Program-made: the position numbers and the translations under genes
Shown: one piece after another, positions 44,472 to 53,762 of the stretch
Layout of the letters: each line of letters begins with the position of its first letter
How positions within the stretch are numbered: position 1 is the first letter of the stretch
The notes under the pieces: model-generated
What the model saw: only the letters and a program-made list of their open reading frames with translations
Database searches by the model: none
What the model was told of the DNA's origin: nothing
From: Bacillus carboniphilus
Lineage (GTDB): Bacteria > Bacillota > Bacilli > Bacillales > JC228
Length of the DNA stretch: 64,000 nucleotides
NCBI RefSeq assembly: GCF_039522365.1
Contig: NZ_BAAADJ010000020.1
Span: 1-64,000 of the forward strand
Reading direction: 5' to 3'

Positions 44472-44950
44472 TCTTGATTCGCCTCCTTATTTTTAATTTC
44501 CCATTCGTCAAACAATGTCAGTGTTTTATTCATCACCGTCTCGGTTACTGATGGTCGTTGTTCTTGGGCTGTATTTTCAAAATTATCTACAAATCCTGTC
44601 ATCGATTGAAACACCCCACTAAACGTTAATAAAAGGGTAAAACCTGCTGCCGCTGCATAATGAAAAATGGTCGATTGGACGAACGATCTTTCTTTTTTCT
44701 TCTTAGACATTTTGACCCCATGTGCTACTGATTGTAACTCTTCTCCCCCTTGAATGAGTGTCATCACATCATCCGTAAAGGTCGAGCTTAAAGGAGTCGG
44801 AAGTGCTTCCGACTGATGTGAGATAGCTTCACTATACACCTCTATACAGGTCTCACAGCTGTATAAGTGATTTTCATAATCCAATTGCACATCTTCTGCC
44901 AATTCACCATTCACATATTTCAACCATTCTTCAAATGGTATATGTTTCAT
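44468..44950 (-). CDS. Zinc-finger anti-sigma factor
   Basis: 160 aa starting at MKHIPFEEWL. The start overlaps the sigma stop codon (ATGA), with GGGAGGAGG about 11 nt upstream. Residues about 28-36 (NHLYSCETC) form the HxxxCxxC core of a zf-HC2 anti-sigma domain. One membrane span (about 96-113) separates a cytosolic zinc domain from a short external tail. It should hold the cognate ECF sigma inactive until an envelope signal acts. Confidence 0.88.
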   Translation of the reverse strand: MKHIPFEEWLKYVNGELAEDVQLDYENHLYSCETCIEVYSEAISHQSEALPTPLSSTFTDDVMTLIQGGEELQSVAHGVKMSKKKKERSFVQSTIFHYAAAAGFTLLLTFSGVFQSMTGFVDNFENTAQEQRPSVTETVMNKTLTLFDEWEIKNKEANQE

Positions 44951-45519
44951 ATAAAATCGTCCTCCTCCCAATTTTCTTTCATCCACTTTCGTGCACGATA
45001 CAGCTTCATTTCAATCGTTTTTACCTGTGCTTCATGCTCCTCTGCTAACTCTTGATAGCTTTTTTCCTTTATGTAAAAGCCAAAGACCACACCACGATAA
45101 CCAGCCGGTAGTTCATTTAGTCTTGAGCGGATTAAGTCTAATTTCGCTTCTTTAAAATATTGATTCTCAACACTTTGATTAGTCGGAACCTGATAGTCTT
45201 CATATACTGAGTTTGAAGATTCCTCACGCTTTCTAAACGCTTTCCGCTTCATGTCTATTGCATGATTAGTGGCTATTCGTGTAATCCAAGTTTTAAAACC
45301 TTGATGTTCATATTGGGGGAGAGAAAGATAAATTTTGAGAAAAATATCTTGAGCCGCATCTTCAGCATCCTGTTCGTTGCGAAGAATCCCATAGGCGACT
45401 TTAAATATGTATCCTTGATATTGTTCAACAATCAGGCGAAAGGCGTGTGAATTGCCCAATTTGACCTGATTGATTAATGGCTGTATATCTATTTTTCTCC
45501 CCCCCTCCAGCTTGATCAA
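44947..45519 (-). CDS. ECF-type sigma factor
   Basis: 190 aa as drawn. Region 2 (YGILRNEQDAEDAAQDIFLK, about 43-62) and region 4 (EKSYQELAEEHEAQVKTIEM, about 152-171) are clear. It is the first gene of a four-gene operon with its anti-sigma and two membrane proteins, and probably autoregulated. The start is odd: the strong GGAGGGGGG lies inside the frame, after the only TTG, and no ATG, GTG or TTG follows at normal spacing. The best-placed codon is ATA at 45492. Confidence 0.88.
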   Translation of the reverse strand: MIKLEGGRKIDIQPLINQVKLGNSHAFRLIVEQYQGYIFKVAYGILRNEQDAEDAAQDIFLKIYLSLPQYEHQGFKTWITRIATNHAIDMKRKAFRKREESSNSVYEDYQVPTNQSVENQYFKEAKLDLIRSRLNELPAGYRGVVFGFYIKEKSYQELAEEHEAQVKTIEMKLYRARKWMKENWEEDDFI

Positions 45520-45580
45520 TCCTAACCACTACTTTAATAAACGAAACATAAAAAGAAAACCCTACATTGTTTATAAGAAA

Positions 45581-45617
45581 TAAACCTCAATTTCTTGGAG
45601 TATCAAGAAGTTGAGGT
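45581..45617. terminator. Symmetric hairpin between the acidic protein gene and the ECF operon
   Basis: A stem AACCTCAA / TTGAGGTT extended by TTCTTG/CAAGAA across one mismatch, with short T-runs on both sides. It could end the acidic-protein transcript before the ECF promoter. The segment 45618-45864 holds no gene but includes a CGGACAC..GTTCCG repeat (45690). Confidence 0.55.
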
Positions 45618-45864
45618 TTGCAATTGAATTAAATCAGTTTTATATCAGGGATTCTTAAATTTAGGTGAGGGCATCGCAGGCTTTCCTTACGGACACTGGT
45701 TCCGAAATCAAAGCAGAAACTACTTTTTTATAAAAAAAATCACCTGTGGCCGTTATCTTTCATGAAAACCAGGTTTTTGATGAATTAACCGATTCTATGT
45801 CCGTAACCTAAGCCATTTTTTCTCAAGGTTTGATTCTGCACCACTCTAACTTTTCTTCAACTTT

Positions 45865-47514
45865 TCAATAAACACGGATTCCTTCTTCATTTGTATCATC
45901 TTCCATTAATGCTCTATCAACTAAAGCTTCATCATTCGATTCATCTCCAACTATCTCACTTTCATCTAATTCTTCCTCACTCACTACATCTTCCACTATT
46001 TCACTGAATACTTTCGCTTTTTTCCCCTCTTCAGCTTCTACTATTTCACTGGCAGCAAATTCTTCCTCACTCAGGACTTCTTCCACTATTTCGCTGTCGG
46101 CTACTTCTTCCTCACTCACAACATCTTCCACTATTTCGCTGTCAGCTATTTCTTCCTCACTCACGACTTCTTCCACTATTTCGCTGTCGGCTACTTCTTC
46201 CTCACTCACAACATCTTCTACTATTTCGCTGTCGGCTATTTCTTCCTCACTCACAACATCTTCCACTATTTCGCTGTCGGCTACTTCTTCCTCACTCACA
46301 ACATCTTCCACTATTTCGCTGTCGGCTATTTCTTCCTCATTCCCTGGTTCTTCTGTAGTTGGTTCTTCCTCTATTACCTCACTCAATGATTCTTCTGTTG
46401 CCTCTTCCTCATCTTCACTAACTAATTCTACGGATGCCACATCTTCATATAGATCCTCTTCTATTTCATCTTCAATATTTCCAAGGGGTTCTTCTTCATT
46501 TTCCATCATTAATTCATTTACAAAACTTTCATACACATCCGTCAGTAACTCTTCTTCAAGTGTACTACTTGATTCTCCCTCTTCTTCTACAGTAATATTG
46601 GATTCTTCCATTTCTTCTAGAACTATTGCCTCACCCCTACTGGATTCCTCTTCCTCATCTTCATCTATCTGTATTTCACCCATGCTGGATTCTTCTTCTT
46701 CGATACTATTCCATGATACTTCCACTTCATCCAGCATAGTTTCCCCGCTGCTACTGGATTCCTCTTCCTCATCTTCATCTATCTGTATCTCACCTATGCT
46801 GGATTCTTCTTCTTCGATACTATTCCAAGATTCTTCCACTTCATCCAGCATAGTTTCCCCGCTGCTACTGGCTTCCTCTTCCTCTACAGCCATTTCCTCG
46901 CTACTACTAGACTCCTCCAACTCTTCTTCAACTTCTTCTCCGCTGCTGCTGGATTCCTCTTCCTCTACAGCCATTTCCTCGCTACTACTAGACTCCTCCA
47001 ACTCTTCTTCCACTTCTCCGCTGCTGCTGGATTCCTCTTCCTCTATAGCCATTTCCTCGCTACTACTGGATTCCTCCAACTCTTCTTCAACTTCTTCTCC
47101 GCTGCTGCTGGATTCCTCTTCCTCTATAGCCATTTCCTCGCTACTACTGGATTCCTCCAACTCTTCTTCCACTTCTCCTCCGCTACTACTGGATTCCTCT
47201 TCCTCTGCAGCCACTTCCTCGCTACTACTGGACTCCTCTTGTTCTTCCACTTCTCCTCCGCTGCTACTGGATTCCTCTTCCTCTACAGCCACTTCCTCGC
47301 TACTACTGGACTCCTCTTGTTCTTCCACTTCTCCTCCGCTGCTACTGGATTCCTCTTCCTCTACAGCCACTTCCTCGCTGGACTCTTCCGGTATAAAATC
47401 CGTTCCTTTCCACAGTGACGAATACATTTTATGAGAAAGAGTACTTGACTCTGATAAATCGACAACTTCAAACCTTTTTACGCTTGAGTCTTTTGGGAAA
47501 AAAGGCATACTCAT
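45865..47514 (-). CDS. Long acidic Ser/Glu-repeat protein under a SigK-type promoter
   Basis: 549 aa, extremely acidic, with no signal peptide or membrane span. After a 45-residue head (MSMPFFPKDSSVKRFEVVDL, onwards) come about eight units of about 25-30 aa alternating EEEESSSS and EVEEELEESSSS. A transition zone follows, then about eight units of an ADSEIVEDVVSEEE type. No Cys is present. The composition recalls phosphorylated, metal-binding proteins, and spore coat CotH-type kinases phosphorylate serine-rich coat proteins. AAAGGAGGG is 9 nt before the ATG. A SigK-type promoter (47553-47580) points to late mother-cell expression and a coat or exosporium role. The function is inferred. Confidence 0.75.
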   Translation of the reverse strand: MSMPFFPKDSSVKRFEVVDLSESSTLSHKMYSSLWKGTDFIPEESSEEVAVEEEESSSSGGEVEEQEESSSSEEVAVEEEESSSSGGEVEEQEESSSSEEVAAEEEESSSSGGEVEEELEESSSSEEMAIEEEESSSSGEEVEEELEESSSSEEMAIEEEESSSSGEVEEELEESSSSEEMAVEEEESSSSGEEVEEELEESSSSEEMAVEEEEASSSGETMLDEVEESWNSIEEEESSIGEIQIDEDEEEESSSSGETMLDEVEVSWNSIEEEESSMGEIQIDEDEEEESSRGEAIVLEEMEESNITVEEEGESSSTLEEELLTDVYESFVNELMMENEEEPLGNIEDEIEEDLYEDVASVELVSEDEEEATEESLSEVIEEEPTTEEPGNEEEIADSEIVEDVVSEEEVADSEIVEDVVSEEEIADSEIVEDVVSEEEVADSEIVEEVVSEEEIADSEIVEDVVSEEEVADSEIVEEVLSEEEFAASEIVEAEEGKKAKVFSEIVEDVVSEEELDESEIVGDESNDEALVDRALMEDDTNEEGIRVY

Positions 47515-47552
47515 AAAGAATAACCCTCCTTTATAAATCTATTTATTCTTTA

Positions 47553-47580
47553 TAAAATATGGCTTGTTTTTGCTAAAGGT
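47553..47580 (-). promoter_or_regulatory. SigK-type promoter of the acidic repeat protein
   Basis: AC, 17 bp, then CATATTTTA on the minus strand, matching AC-N17-CATAnnnTA, about 40 nt before the start codon. Confidence 0.68.
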
Positions 47581-47651
47581 GACCAATACCCAAGCCTATT
47601 ATGAAAATTTGTTCACATAATAAAAATGACCTTTTCAAATACGTAATAAAA

Positions 47652-47855
47652 AGAACAAATGCGCAAGCGCACTCGTAAGCCCCGGCTTGTCTTGTGACCT
47701 CGAGCTGCTTTAAAGCATCATCTATCGATCATGCTTTAAGCAAGTTATTCTTGAGACGTATTTTCAATGAAGAACTGGCTAGAACGCTGGAGCTGGCCGG
47801 AGACCAATTTCATTCAAAGTTGTACACAAGCGGAGATTTTATAATTTCCTAAACA
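47652..47855. repeat. Structured dispersed repeat element, copy B
   Basis: Shares both ends with the copy at 20416 (AACAAATGCGCAAGCGC; GCTGGAGCTGGCCGGAGACC; TATAATTTCCTAAACA). The central hairpin is replaced by GCTTTAAAGCATCATCTATC and a longer AT-rich stretch. Two copies with an exchanged middle suggest a modular element. Confidence 0.82.
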
Positions 47856-47860
47856 ATTAA

Positions 47861-47921
47861 GAAAACTCGCCGATTGGCGAGCCTTTAGGCGGTGAATAGA
47901 GGTAGTTGCCCTTATACTATA
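47861..47921 (-). repeat. Terminator-containing dispersed repeat, copy 2
   Basis: Hairpin CTCGCC/GGCGAG (47866-47881) followed by TTTTC on the minus strand, plus about 40 nt toward the oxidoreductase gene (GTAGTTGCC.TTATACTAT) that match the copy at 27157-27212. Abuts structured element copy B. Confidence 0.75.
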
Positions 47922-47977
47922 TACTTAAAAATTTCACCTGCGTTGAATTACTTCTTTGCAAAAATTTTAGACTTTCA

Positions 47978-49057
47978 TTATTCCTTCGTTACTTTTGTTA
48001 ATTTTCCATTTTTTACTGATTCAAAAACTGCATCCATGACAAGCTGCTTTTGATGTCCATCCTCAAAGAATGGAAGATCAGGGTGTTTTTCATCGTCTCT
48101 TAAGTAATTGTAAATGGCATCAATGTGTGCGTAGAAAGCGTGATAATATCTTTCTGCTCTTTTATGGAGGGTTTCAGGAACCGGCTCTAAGTTAAGCTCA
48201 ACTTCTTCGAAACCTTCATCACCGACTGCCAGTAGCATCTTCTGGTCATTCAAAATTTGGATTGTCCCCTTTGTTCCATAAATACGTAGAGAAGAACCAA
48301 AGCCATGACGGACAGGTGTTACGGTTTGAAGAGTAAAGCTTGCTCCACTTTGTGTATCACCCGTAATCGTGAAGAGATCATCCGTTGTTCTTCGTTCCAT
48401 TACTTCTCCCGCTTCATTTTTCAACTCCGGTACCACTGTTTTTAAACGTCCAAATACTTTTGTAATTTTTGAGTCGGTCAACCAATGGATTGCATCGACC
48501 ATGTGAGAACCGAGTGCACCAAACATTCCACCGTATGCATTTTTATCTCCAAGCCAACCACGTGGTGCGGTCGTTAATCCTTTATAGCCTGGCATACTTG
48601 TTTCAAAATCTATATGTATGATATCACCTAGTATACCCTCTTCAATTAGACGTTTTGCTTTTTGTCTAGTAGGTTGGAATCTCCACTCGAGGTCTATAAA
48701 ACCAGTCTTTTTCCAATGATTTTTCAACTGAATTAACTGTCTAGAGTCATCTGCTTTCGTTGTAAAAGGCTTTTCACATAACACATGGTGCTTTGTTACA
48801 ATTGCTTCTTTCGCCATTTCATAATGTTGTGTTGGGATAGAAGAAACCACAATTAAATCTAGTTCTTCATTGCGAAGCATTTCCTTCCAATTTGTATAGA
48901 CATTGGTAAAGCCTGTTTTTTTAGTAATTTCTTCACTGGTTTGCCCTGAAACAGAACTTATGGCTTGAACATTGAACCCCGGATGCAAATCAAAAATTGG
49001 CCCTTGCACTAACCCACCGAAGCCTGTACCAATTATCCCTACATTATATTGTTTCAT
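47978..49057 (-). CDS. Gfo/Idh/MocA family oxidoreductase
   Basis: 359 aa from MKQYNVGIIG, chosen because AGGAGGGAAAAG directly precedes that ATG. The Rossmann site is VGIIGTGFGGLVQ, the family motif is HHVLCEKPFTTKADDSRQL (about 91-109), and the C-terminal domain has GGMFGALGSHMVDAIHWL with the catalytic His. This subgroup acts on sugar- or inositol-like substrates with NAD(P). It stands alone, without obvious pathway neighbours, so the substrate is unknown. It is only distantly like the oxidoreductase at 35734. Confidence 0.88.
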   Translation of the reverse strand: MKQYNVGIIGTGFGGLVQGPIFDLHPGFNVQAISSVSGQTSEEITKKTGFTNVYTNWKEMLRNEELDLIVVSSIPTQHYEMAKEAIVTKHHVLCEKPFTTKADDSRQLIQLKNHWKKTGFIDLEWRFQPTRQKAKRLIEEGILGDIIHIDFETSMPGYKGLTTAPRGWLGDKNAYGGMFGALGSHMVDAIHWLTDSKITKVFGRLKTVVPELKNEAGEVMERRTTDDLFTITGDTQSGASFTLQTVTPVRHGFGSSLRIYGTKGTIQILNDQKMLLAVGDEGFEEVELNLEPVPETLHKRAERYYHAFYAHIDAIYNYLRDDEKHPDLPFFEDGHQKQLVMDAVFESVKNGKLTKVTKE

Positions 49058-49177
49058 TCTTTTCCCTCCTGATGACCTACTCATTTTGTCCCTATTATAG
49101 CATGTACATGTTACAGACTGATTAAGAGAATATGCCATTATGGGGAGAAAGACTCGCCAGAACAGTGGGTTTTCAAT

Positions 49178-49200
49178 AAAAAACAGCCATGAAGGCTGTT
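49178..49200 (-). terminator. Terminator of the two small genes
   Basis: Minus-strand stem AACAGCC / GGCTGTT with a TTCAT loop and six T, overlapping the stop codon of the 49-aa gene. Confidence 0.85.
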
Positions 49201-49348
49201 AGTTCGTATGTTTATTTTGACTTTTCTTCTTTACATTATCATTCGGTGAATCACCAGTACCATTCTTACTTTTACTATTAGGTGTCCCGTATATTTGATT
49301 ATCATTTGTTACTTCGGCACCCTCTAAAAACTTAGACTTTGTTTTCAT
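49199..49348 (-). CDS. Small hydrophilic protein, 49 aa
   Basis: MKTKSKFLEG, then a Lys/Asn/Ser-rich tail to KKKSQNKHTN, with no hydrophobic span. TAGGAG lies 8-9 nt upstream. Its ATG overlaps the stop codon of the preceding 50-aa gene (ATGA), so the two are translationally coupled. The terminator begins at its stop codon. No family is recognised. Small lysine/asparagine-rich proteins like this are common in Bacillus spores, but that is a guess. Confidence 0.68.
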   Translation of the reverse strand: MKTKSKFLEGAEVTNDNQIYGTPNSKSKNGTGDSPNDNVKKKSQNKHTN

Positions 49349-49497
49349 TTTTCATCATCTCCTACAACAGTGTTTCCGATTTTTGGCTTTGTTGTTTGCT
49401 TGGACTTTTCAGTACCCTTTTTAAAGCCAGCTTCTGTAGTCCCTGTTGACATTAAGGGCTGTCTAACATCATCTTGATTTTCTTGCCTTTGATACAA
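49345..49497 (-). CDS. Small hydrophilic protein, 50 aa, first of a coupled pair
   Basis: Starts at TTG with GGGGAGG 5 nt upstream. The sequence begins MYQRQENQDD and ends IGNTVVGDDEK; it is polar, and no motif is recognised. The stop codon overlaps the ATG of the 49-aa gene. The pair is bounded by terminators on both sides (49178 and 49553), so it is its own transcript. Confidence 0.62.
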   Translation of the reverse strand: MYQRQENQDDVRQPLMSTGTTEAGFKKGTEKSKQTTKPKIGNTVVGDDEK

Positions 49498-49552
49498 TCT
49501 ATCCTCCCCTTTCTTGCTTTCCTATTATTTGTTGGGGAGGATATAAACATAC

Positions 49553-49577
49553 AAAAAACCACCCTACAGGTGGCTTC
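49553..49577 (-). terminator. Terminator of the thioredoxin-like gene
   Basis: Minus-strand stem CCACC / GGTGG with a TGTAG loop and six T, just after the stop at 49583. Confidence 0.82.
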
Positions 49578-49582
49578 TTTAA

Positions 49583-50146
49583 TTAAAGAACTTTTTCCTT
49601 TAGTGTCGTCAAAATGCTATAGGCAACTTCATCCCATAAGCTATCATCTGTCACATAACTTTTCTTTAATTTTGTATAGAATTCTCTTTGTTTTTCTTCA
49701 AAAGTAGGATCTTCTTTATCCGGAAGTTCTGCACGACCTGATTGCACTATTTGTTGAAGCTTTGGTGCACGAGGACCCCAAACTGCTTTTTCTTCACCAT
49801 TCTCATCAATGAAAACAAAAATTGGAATCGCACGCGATGTTCCATTTGTTAAGTATTGATCCATTAGTTCTAAGTTCTGATCTCTCAGTAAGAAGCGGAC
49901 CTCCATTCCAATGTGATTCGCCATTTTCACCAAGATTGGATTATTTAATAGTGCGTCTCCACACCAGTCTTCTGTTAGAACAATTGCTCTTAAATTAGCG
50001 TCTTTAATTTTTTCGAGCAATTCAGCGTCATCTTCGTCAAGTTTAAAGCTATCTAAGATGCTTACCATTTCTTCCTTGTTTACGGTCATACCATCTATAT
50101 ATTGATCAAATGTTAATCCTTTTTCAAACCACTGTGTTAATGACAT
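49583..50146 (-). CDS. Thioredoxin-family protein with WCGD active site
   Basis: 187 aa, soluble. A thioredoxin fold is shown by LRAIVLTEDWCGDALLNNPI (about 52-71) and the cis-Pro segment SRAIPIFVFID (about 103-113). There is only one Cys in the active-site position (WCGD), so it cannot do a classical two-Cys exchange; it may be a monothiol reductase or bacillithiol-linked. It is an isolated gene. The family is widespread in Bacillus without a fixed function. Confidence 0.85.
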   Translation of the reverse strand: MSLTQWFEKGLTFDQYIDGMTVNKEEMVSILDSFKLDEDDAELLEKIKDANLRAIVLTEDWCGDALLNNPILVKMANHIGMEVRFLLRDQNLELMDQYLTNGTSRAIPIFVFIDENGEEKAVWGPRAPKLQQIVQSGRAELPDKEDPTFEEKQREFYTKLKKSYVTDDSLWDEVAYSILTTLKEKVL

Positions 50147-50260
50147 AATAGTCCTCCTTGTCTAATCTCTTCTCCATAATAAATTACGAAAATTGTAAGG
50201 AAGTTACGAGGAAATAGACTTGCTTTAAAAGAGAATTTCGGCGGTGAAGGCAATTAGTGA

Positions 50261-50302
50261 AAAATAAAAAGGAAGTAGAGAAAGGATCTATTCTCCACTT
50301 CC
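50261..50302 (-). terminator. Terminator of the gatCAB operon
   Basis: Minus-strand 12-bp stem (GGAAGTGGAGAA / TTCTCTACTTCC) followed by a T-run. Between it and the gatB stop is a CGGACAC..GTTCCG repeat (50326-50340). Confidence 0.9.
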
Positions 50303-50405
50303 ATTCGTTATTGGGTTAACTTTGGCGGACACACGTTCCGTTATTTTTTATGAAAATGCCAGTTTTCGAGGTTCAGATTTAACGAAAATCCAACGCCATC
50401 TTGAC

Positions 50406-51836
50406 CTATCGTTTTTGAATTTCCTGTCTGAGTAATTGGTTTACTTTTGGTGGGTTCGCTTGTCCTTTTGTAGCCTTCATGATTTGGCCGACTAGGAAAC
50501 CTAGTGCCTTTTCTTTACCCTCTTTAAAATCTTGGATGGATTGAGGATTCGCATCTAAGATTTCGGCTACTATTTTCAATAGCTCGCCCTCATCAGATAT
50601 TTGAACCAGCCCTTTTTCCTTCACAATCTTTTCAGGGTTTCCACCATTTTCAATTAATTCTTTAAAGACCGTTTTTGCAATTTTGGATGAGATGGTTCCA
50701 TCTTCAATGAGTTTAATCATGCCCGCTAACCCTTCAGGCGATAAGGCTATATCATGTAATTCCATTTGATTAGCGTTTAAGTAGGCAGACAGTTCACCCA
50801 TGATCCAGTTGGAAGCTTGTTTCGCATCAGCTCCCGCTTCCAACGTTGCTTCGAAAAAGTCGGACATTTCTCTTGTCACTGTTAAAACTCCGGCATCATA
50901 AGACGGCAGTCCTAACTCTTCTACATATCTCTTCTTCCGCTCATCTGGAAGCTCAGGAATTTCCGCACGAACACGCTCTTTCCACTCCTCATCAATGTAG
51001 AGTTCCACTAAGTCAGGCTCAGGGAAATAGCGATAGTCGTCGGACCCTTCCTTAACCCTCATTAGAACGGTCGTACTTGTATTTTCATCGAATCGGCGTG
51101 TTTCCTGTTGAATTTCACCGCCAGCACGCAAAATCTCAGCTTGGCGTTTTTCTTCATGCTCCAATCCCTTTCTGACAAAGTTAAAGGAGTTTAAGTTTTT
51201 TAATTCCGTTTTCGTTCCGAACTCTTCTTGTCCAACTGGTCGTAACGAAATATTTGCGTCACAACGTAGACTACCTTCTTCCATCTTACAGTCCGAAACA
51301 CCGGTATATTGAATAATGGACTTCAGTTTCTCTAAGTATGCGTATGCCTCTTCCGGAGTGCGGATGTCTGGTTCCGAAACAATTTCAACCAGTGGTGTTC
51401 CTTGTCGGTTAAAGTCAACTAGTGAATATCCATCACTTGTATGACTTAGCTTCCCAGCATCCTCTTCCATATGAATGCGCGTAATCCCAATTCGTTTCTT
51501 ATTACCGCCTACTTCAATTTCTATCCAGCCATTTTCTCCAATTGGCTTATCAAATTGTGAAATCTGATAAGCTTTTGGATTATCCGGGTAAAAGTAGTTT
51601 TTCCGATCAAATTTTGTAACCGTAGCTACTTCACAATTTAAGGCCATTGCAGCTTTCATAGCGAACTCGACTGCTTTTTTATTAAGTACTGGCAGTACAC
51701 CTGGATATCCTAAGTCAATGACGCTCGTGTTTGTATTTGGCTCCGCTCCAAAATGGTTCGGACTTGCCGAAAATATTTTGGATTCTGTTTTTAACTCTAC
51801 GTGGACTTCTAACCCAATTACTGTTTCGAAATTCAT
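50406..51836 (-). CDS. gatB: Aspartyl/glutamyl-tRNA amidotransferase subunit B
   Basis: 476 aa. It has the GatB N-terminal amidotransferase-kinase domain ([44 protein letters not shown]) and a C-terminal YqeY-like helical tail (about 330-476) that holds tRNA. It activates misacylated Glu-tRNA(Gln)/Asp-tRNA(Asn) by phosphorylation so that ammonia from GatA can amidate it. It is the last gene of gatC-gatA-gatB, 15 bp after gatA. The lengths are normal. Confidence 0.97.
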   Translation of the reverse strand: MNFETVIGLEVHVELKTESKIFSASPNHFGAEPNTNTSVIDLGYPGVLPVLNKKAVEFAMKAAMALNCEVATVTKFDRKNYFYPDNPKAYQISQFDKPIGENGWIEIEVGGNKKRIGITRIHMEEDAGKLSHTSDGYSLVDFNRQGTPLVEIVSEPDIRTPEEAYAYLEKLKSIIQYTGVSDCKMEEGSLRCDANISLRPVGQEEFGTKTELKNLNSFNFVRKGLEHEEKRQAEILRAGGEIQQETRRFDENTSTTVLMRVKEGSDDYRYFPEPDLVELYIDEEWKERVRAEIPELPDERKKRYVEELGLPSYDAGVLTVTREMSDFFEATLEAGADAKQASNWIMGELSAYLNANQMELHDIALSPEGLAGMIKLIEDGTISSKIAKTVFKELIENGGNPEKIVKEKGLVQISDEGELLKIVAEILDANPQSIQDFKEGKEKALGFLVGQIMKATKGQANPPKVNQLLRQEIQKR

Positions 51837-51851
51837 CTCTATTTCCCCCCT

Positions 51852-53306
51852 TTACAGACTAGGCTTTTGTTGATGATACGTGGTCGCTTGTTCAAATGCA
51901 TGAGCTACACGATAGACCGTACTTTCATCAAAATGCCTTCCAATTATTTGTAGACCTAATGGAAGTCCATTTGAGAATCCACATGGCACGGAGATTCCAG
52001 GTACACCGGCTAAGTTTACAGGGATAGTTAAAATATCGTTCGCATACATCGTAAGCGGGTCATGTGTTTTTTCTCCCATTTTAAAAGCTGGAGTAGGAGT
52101 AGTTGGGCCAATGATTACATCATATTTTTCAAAAACATCTTCAAAGTCCTTTTTGATTAAAGTACGGACCTTTTGAGCCTTTTTATAATACGCATCATAA
52201 TATCCAGAGCTTAATGCAAAAGTACCTAACATGATTCTTCGTTTTACTTCCTCACCAAAGCCCTCTGCTCTCGTCTTTTTGTACAACTCAATAAGGTTTT
52301 CTGCATTCTGTGTTCGATAACCGTAGCGTACTCCGTCGAAACGAGCTAGGTTTGCTGAAGCTTCCGAAGAAGATAATAAGTAATAGGTTGCAACCGCATA
52401 TTTAGAATGAGGTAGCGATACTTCTTCCCACGTAGCTCCCAATCCTTCTAATACCTTCAAGGCATCTAAAATAGACTGACGAACCTCTTCATTCACACCT
52501 TCACCTATGTATTCCTTAGGCACTCCAATTTTAAGTCCTTTAATATCACCAGTTAATGAAGATAAAAAGTTGGGAACATCCACGTTAGCAGAAGTCGAGT
52601 CCATTGGATCGACACCTGCAATAGCTTGTAATACGTAAGCATTGTCTTCTACTGTACGAGTAATCGGTCCGATTTGGTCTAAAGATGAAGCAAAAGCAAC
52701 CAATCCGAATCGTGATACCCGCCCATAGGTTGGCTTTAATCCTACAACACCACAGAAGGCAGCAGGCTGACGTATCGAGCCACCCGTATCAGATCCTAAT
52801 GAAAATAAAACTTCACCTGCAGCAACAGCAGCAGCGGAACCACCAGAGGATCCACCCGGGACCGCATCTAAATTCCATGGGTTTTTTGTTTGTTTCATCC
52901 CTGAATTTTCAGTAGAAGACCCCATTGCGAATTCGTCCATGTTAAGCTTTCCAACCGTTATTATGTTTTGTGACTCAAGCTTGTCCATAATGGTTGCATT
53001 ATATATGGGATCAAAATTCTCTAAAATTTTGCTAGCACATGTTGTTCTTAGTCCCTTTGTTACAATATTATCCTTAATACCAGCTGGGATACCGAATAAT
53101 ACATTTCCGTTACCCTCACCGATAATGTCATCTAATTTTTTAGCTTTATGGCGAGCATTTTCTTCATCTAATGTTAAAAAAGCTTCAACCTTATCGTCCA
53201 CCTGTTGGATTCTTTGGAAAGATAGATCAACTAAATCTGAAACGGATATCTCTTTTTTATGTAAAAGTTCATGTATGTCAGCCATACTGCTGTCTAATAA
53301 AGACAT
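51852..53306 (-). CDS. gatA: Aspartyl/glutamyl-tRNA amidotransferase subunit A
   Basis: 484-aa amidase-signature enzyme. The Ser-cisSer-Lys triad is in GIPAGIKDN (about 72-80) and in [15 protein letters not shown] (about 150-164). It hydrolyses glutamine and channels ammonia to GatB. Partner genes gatC (12 bp upstream) and gatB (15 bp downstream) are in the same operon. Confidence 0.97.
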   Translation of the reverse strand: MSLLDSSMADIHELLHKKEISVSDLVDLSFQRIQQVDDKVEAFLTLDEENARHKAKKLDDIIGEGNGNVLFGIPAGIKDNIVTKGLRTTCASKILENFDPIYNATIMDKLESQNIITVGKLNMDEFAMGSSTENSGMKQTKNPWNLDAVPGGSSGGSAAAVAAGEVLFSLGSDTGGSIRQPAAFCGVVGLKPTYGRVSRFGLVAFASSLDQIGPITRTVEDNAYVLQAIAGVDPMDSTSANVDVPNFLSSLTGDIKGLKIGVPKEYIGEGVNEEVRQSILDALKVLEGLGATWEEVSLPHSKYAVATYYLLSSSEASANLARFDGVRYGYRTQNAENLIELYKKTRAEGFGEEVKRRIMLGTFALSSGYYDAYYKKAQKVRTLIKKDFEDVFEKYDVIIGPTTPTPAFKMGEKTHDPLTMYANDILTIPVNLAGVPGISVPCGFSNGLPLGLQIIGRHFDESTVYRVAHAFEQATTYHQQKPSL

Positions 53307-53318
53307 TTTTCCTACCCC

Positions 53319-53609
53319 CTACTCAATTATGGAAGGCACTTTAAATTGTCCATCCTTATGGTCTGGAGCATTTTTAAGTACCTCTTCACGTGGAAGTCCT
53401 TTTTGTGGAACATCTTCTCTTAGGACATTTTTGATATCAAGGACATGAGAAGTTGGCTCTACATTGGATGTATCGACCTCATTTAAAGCTTCTGCAAATT
53501 CAATGATGGAACCTAATTGTTGTTGGAAACGCTCGGCCTCCTCTTCACTAATTTCAAGTCTTGCTAAATTTGCCACATGCTTGACTTCATTTAATGAAAT
53601 CTTGGACAT
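53319..53609 (-). CDS. gatC: Aspartyl/glutamyl-tRNA amidotransferase subunit C
   Basis: 96 aa. Typical GatC start [19 protein letters not shown] and the extended C-terminal peptide ([20 protein letters not shown]) that wraps GatA and GatB. It is the first gene of the gatCAB operon. Confidence 0.96.
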   Translation of the reverse strand: MSKISLNEVKHVANLARLEISEEEAERFQQQLGSIIEFAEALNEVDTSNVEPTSHVLDIKNVLREDVPQKGLPREEVLKNAPDHKDGQFKVPSIIE

Positions 53610-53762
53610 TATCCCGCCACCTCCGACTTTTTTCGAACAATTGCAATATTAAACATGATATCAATAAACCCTCTTACAGGCAACAGAGCCCTTGATTTCT
53701 AAGCGCTTCCATAGAGGATTTTACCAAGAATAAGATGTACTCAGATTAAGCAACTTAAAAGC

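Noticed and set aside
46598-47434. 278-aa plus-strand Ser-rich frame opposite the acidic protein
   Set aside because: It is the complement of GAA/TCT-type codons of the minus-strand gene, which has a strong ribosome site and SigK-type promoter; the plus frame has neither.
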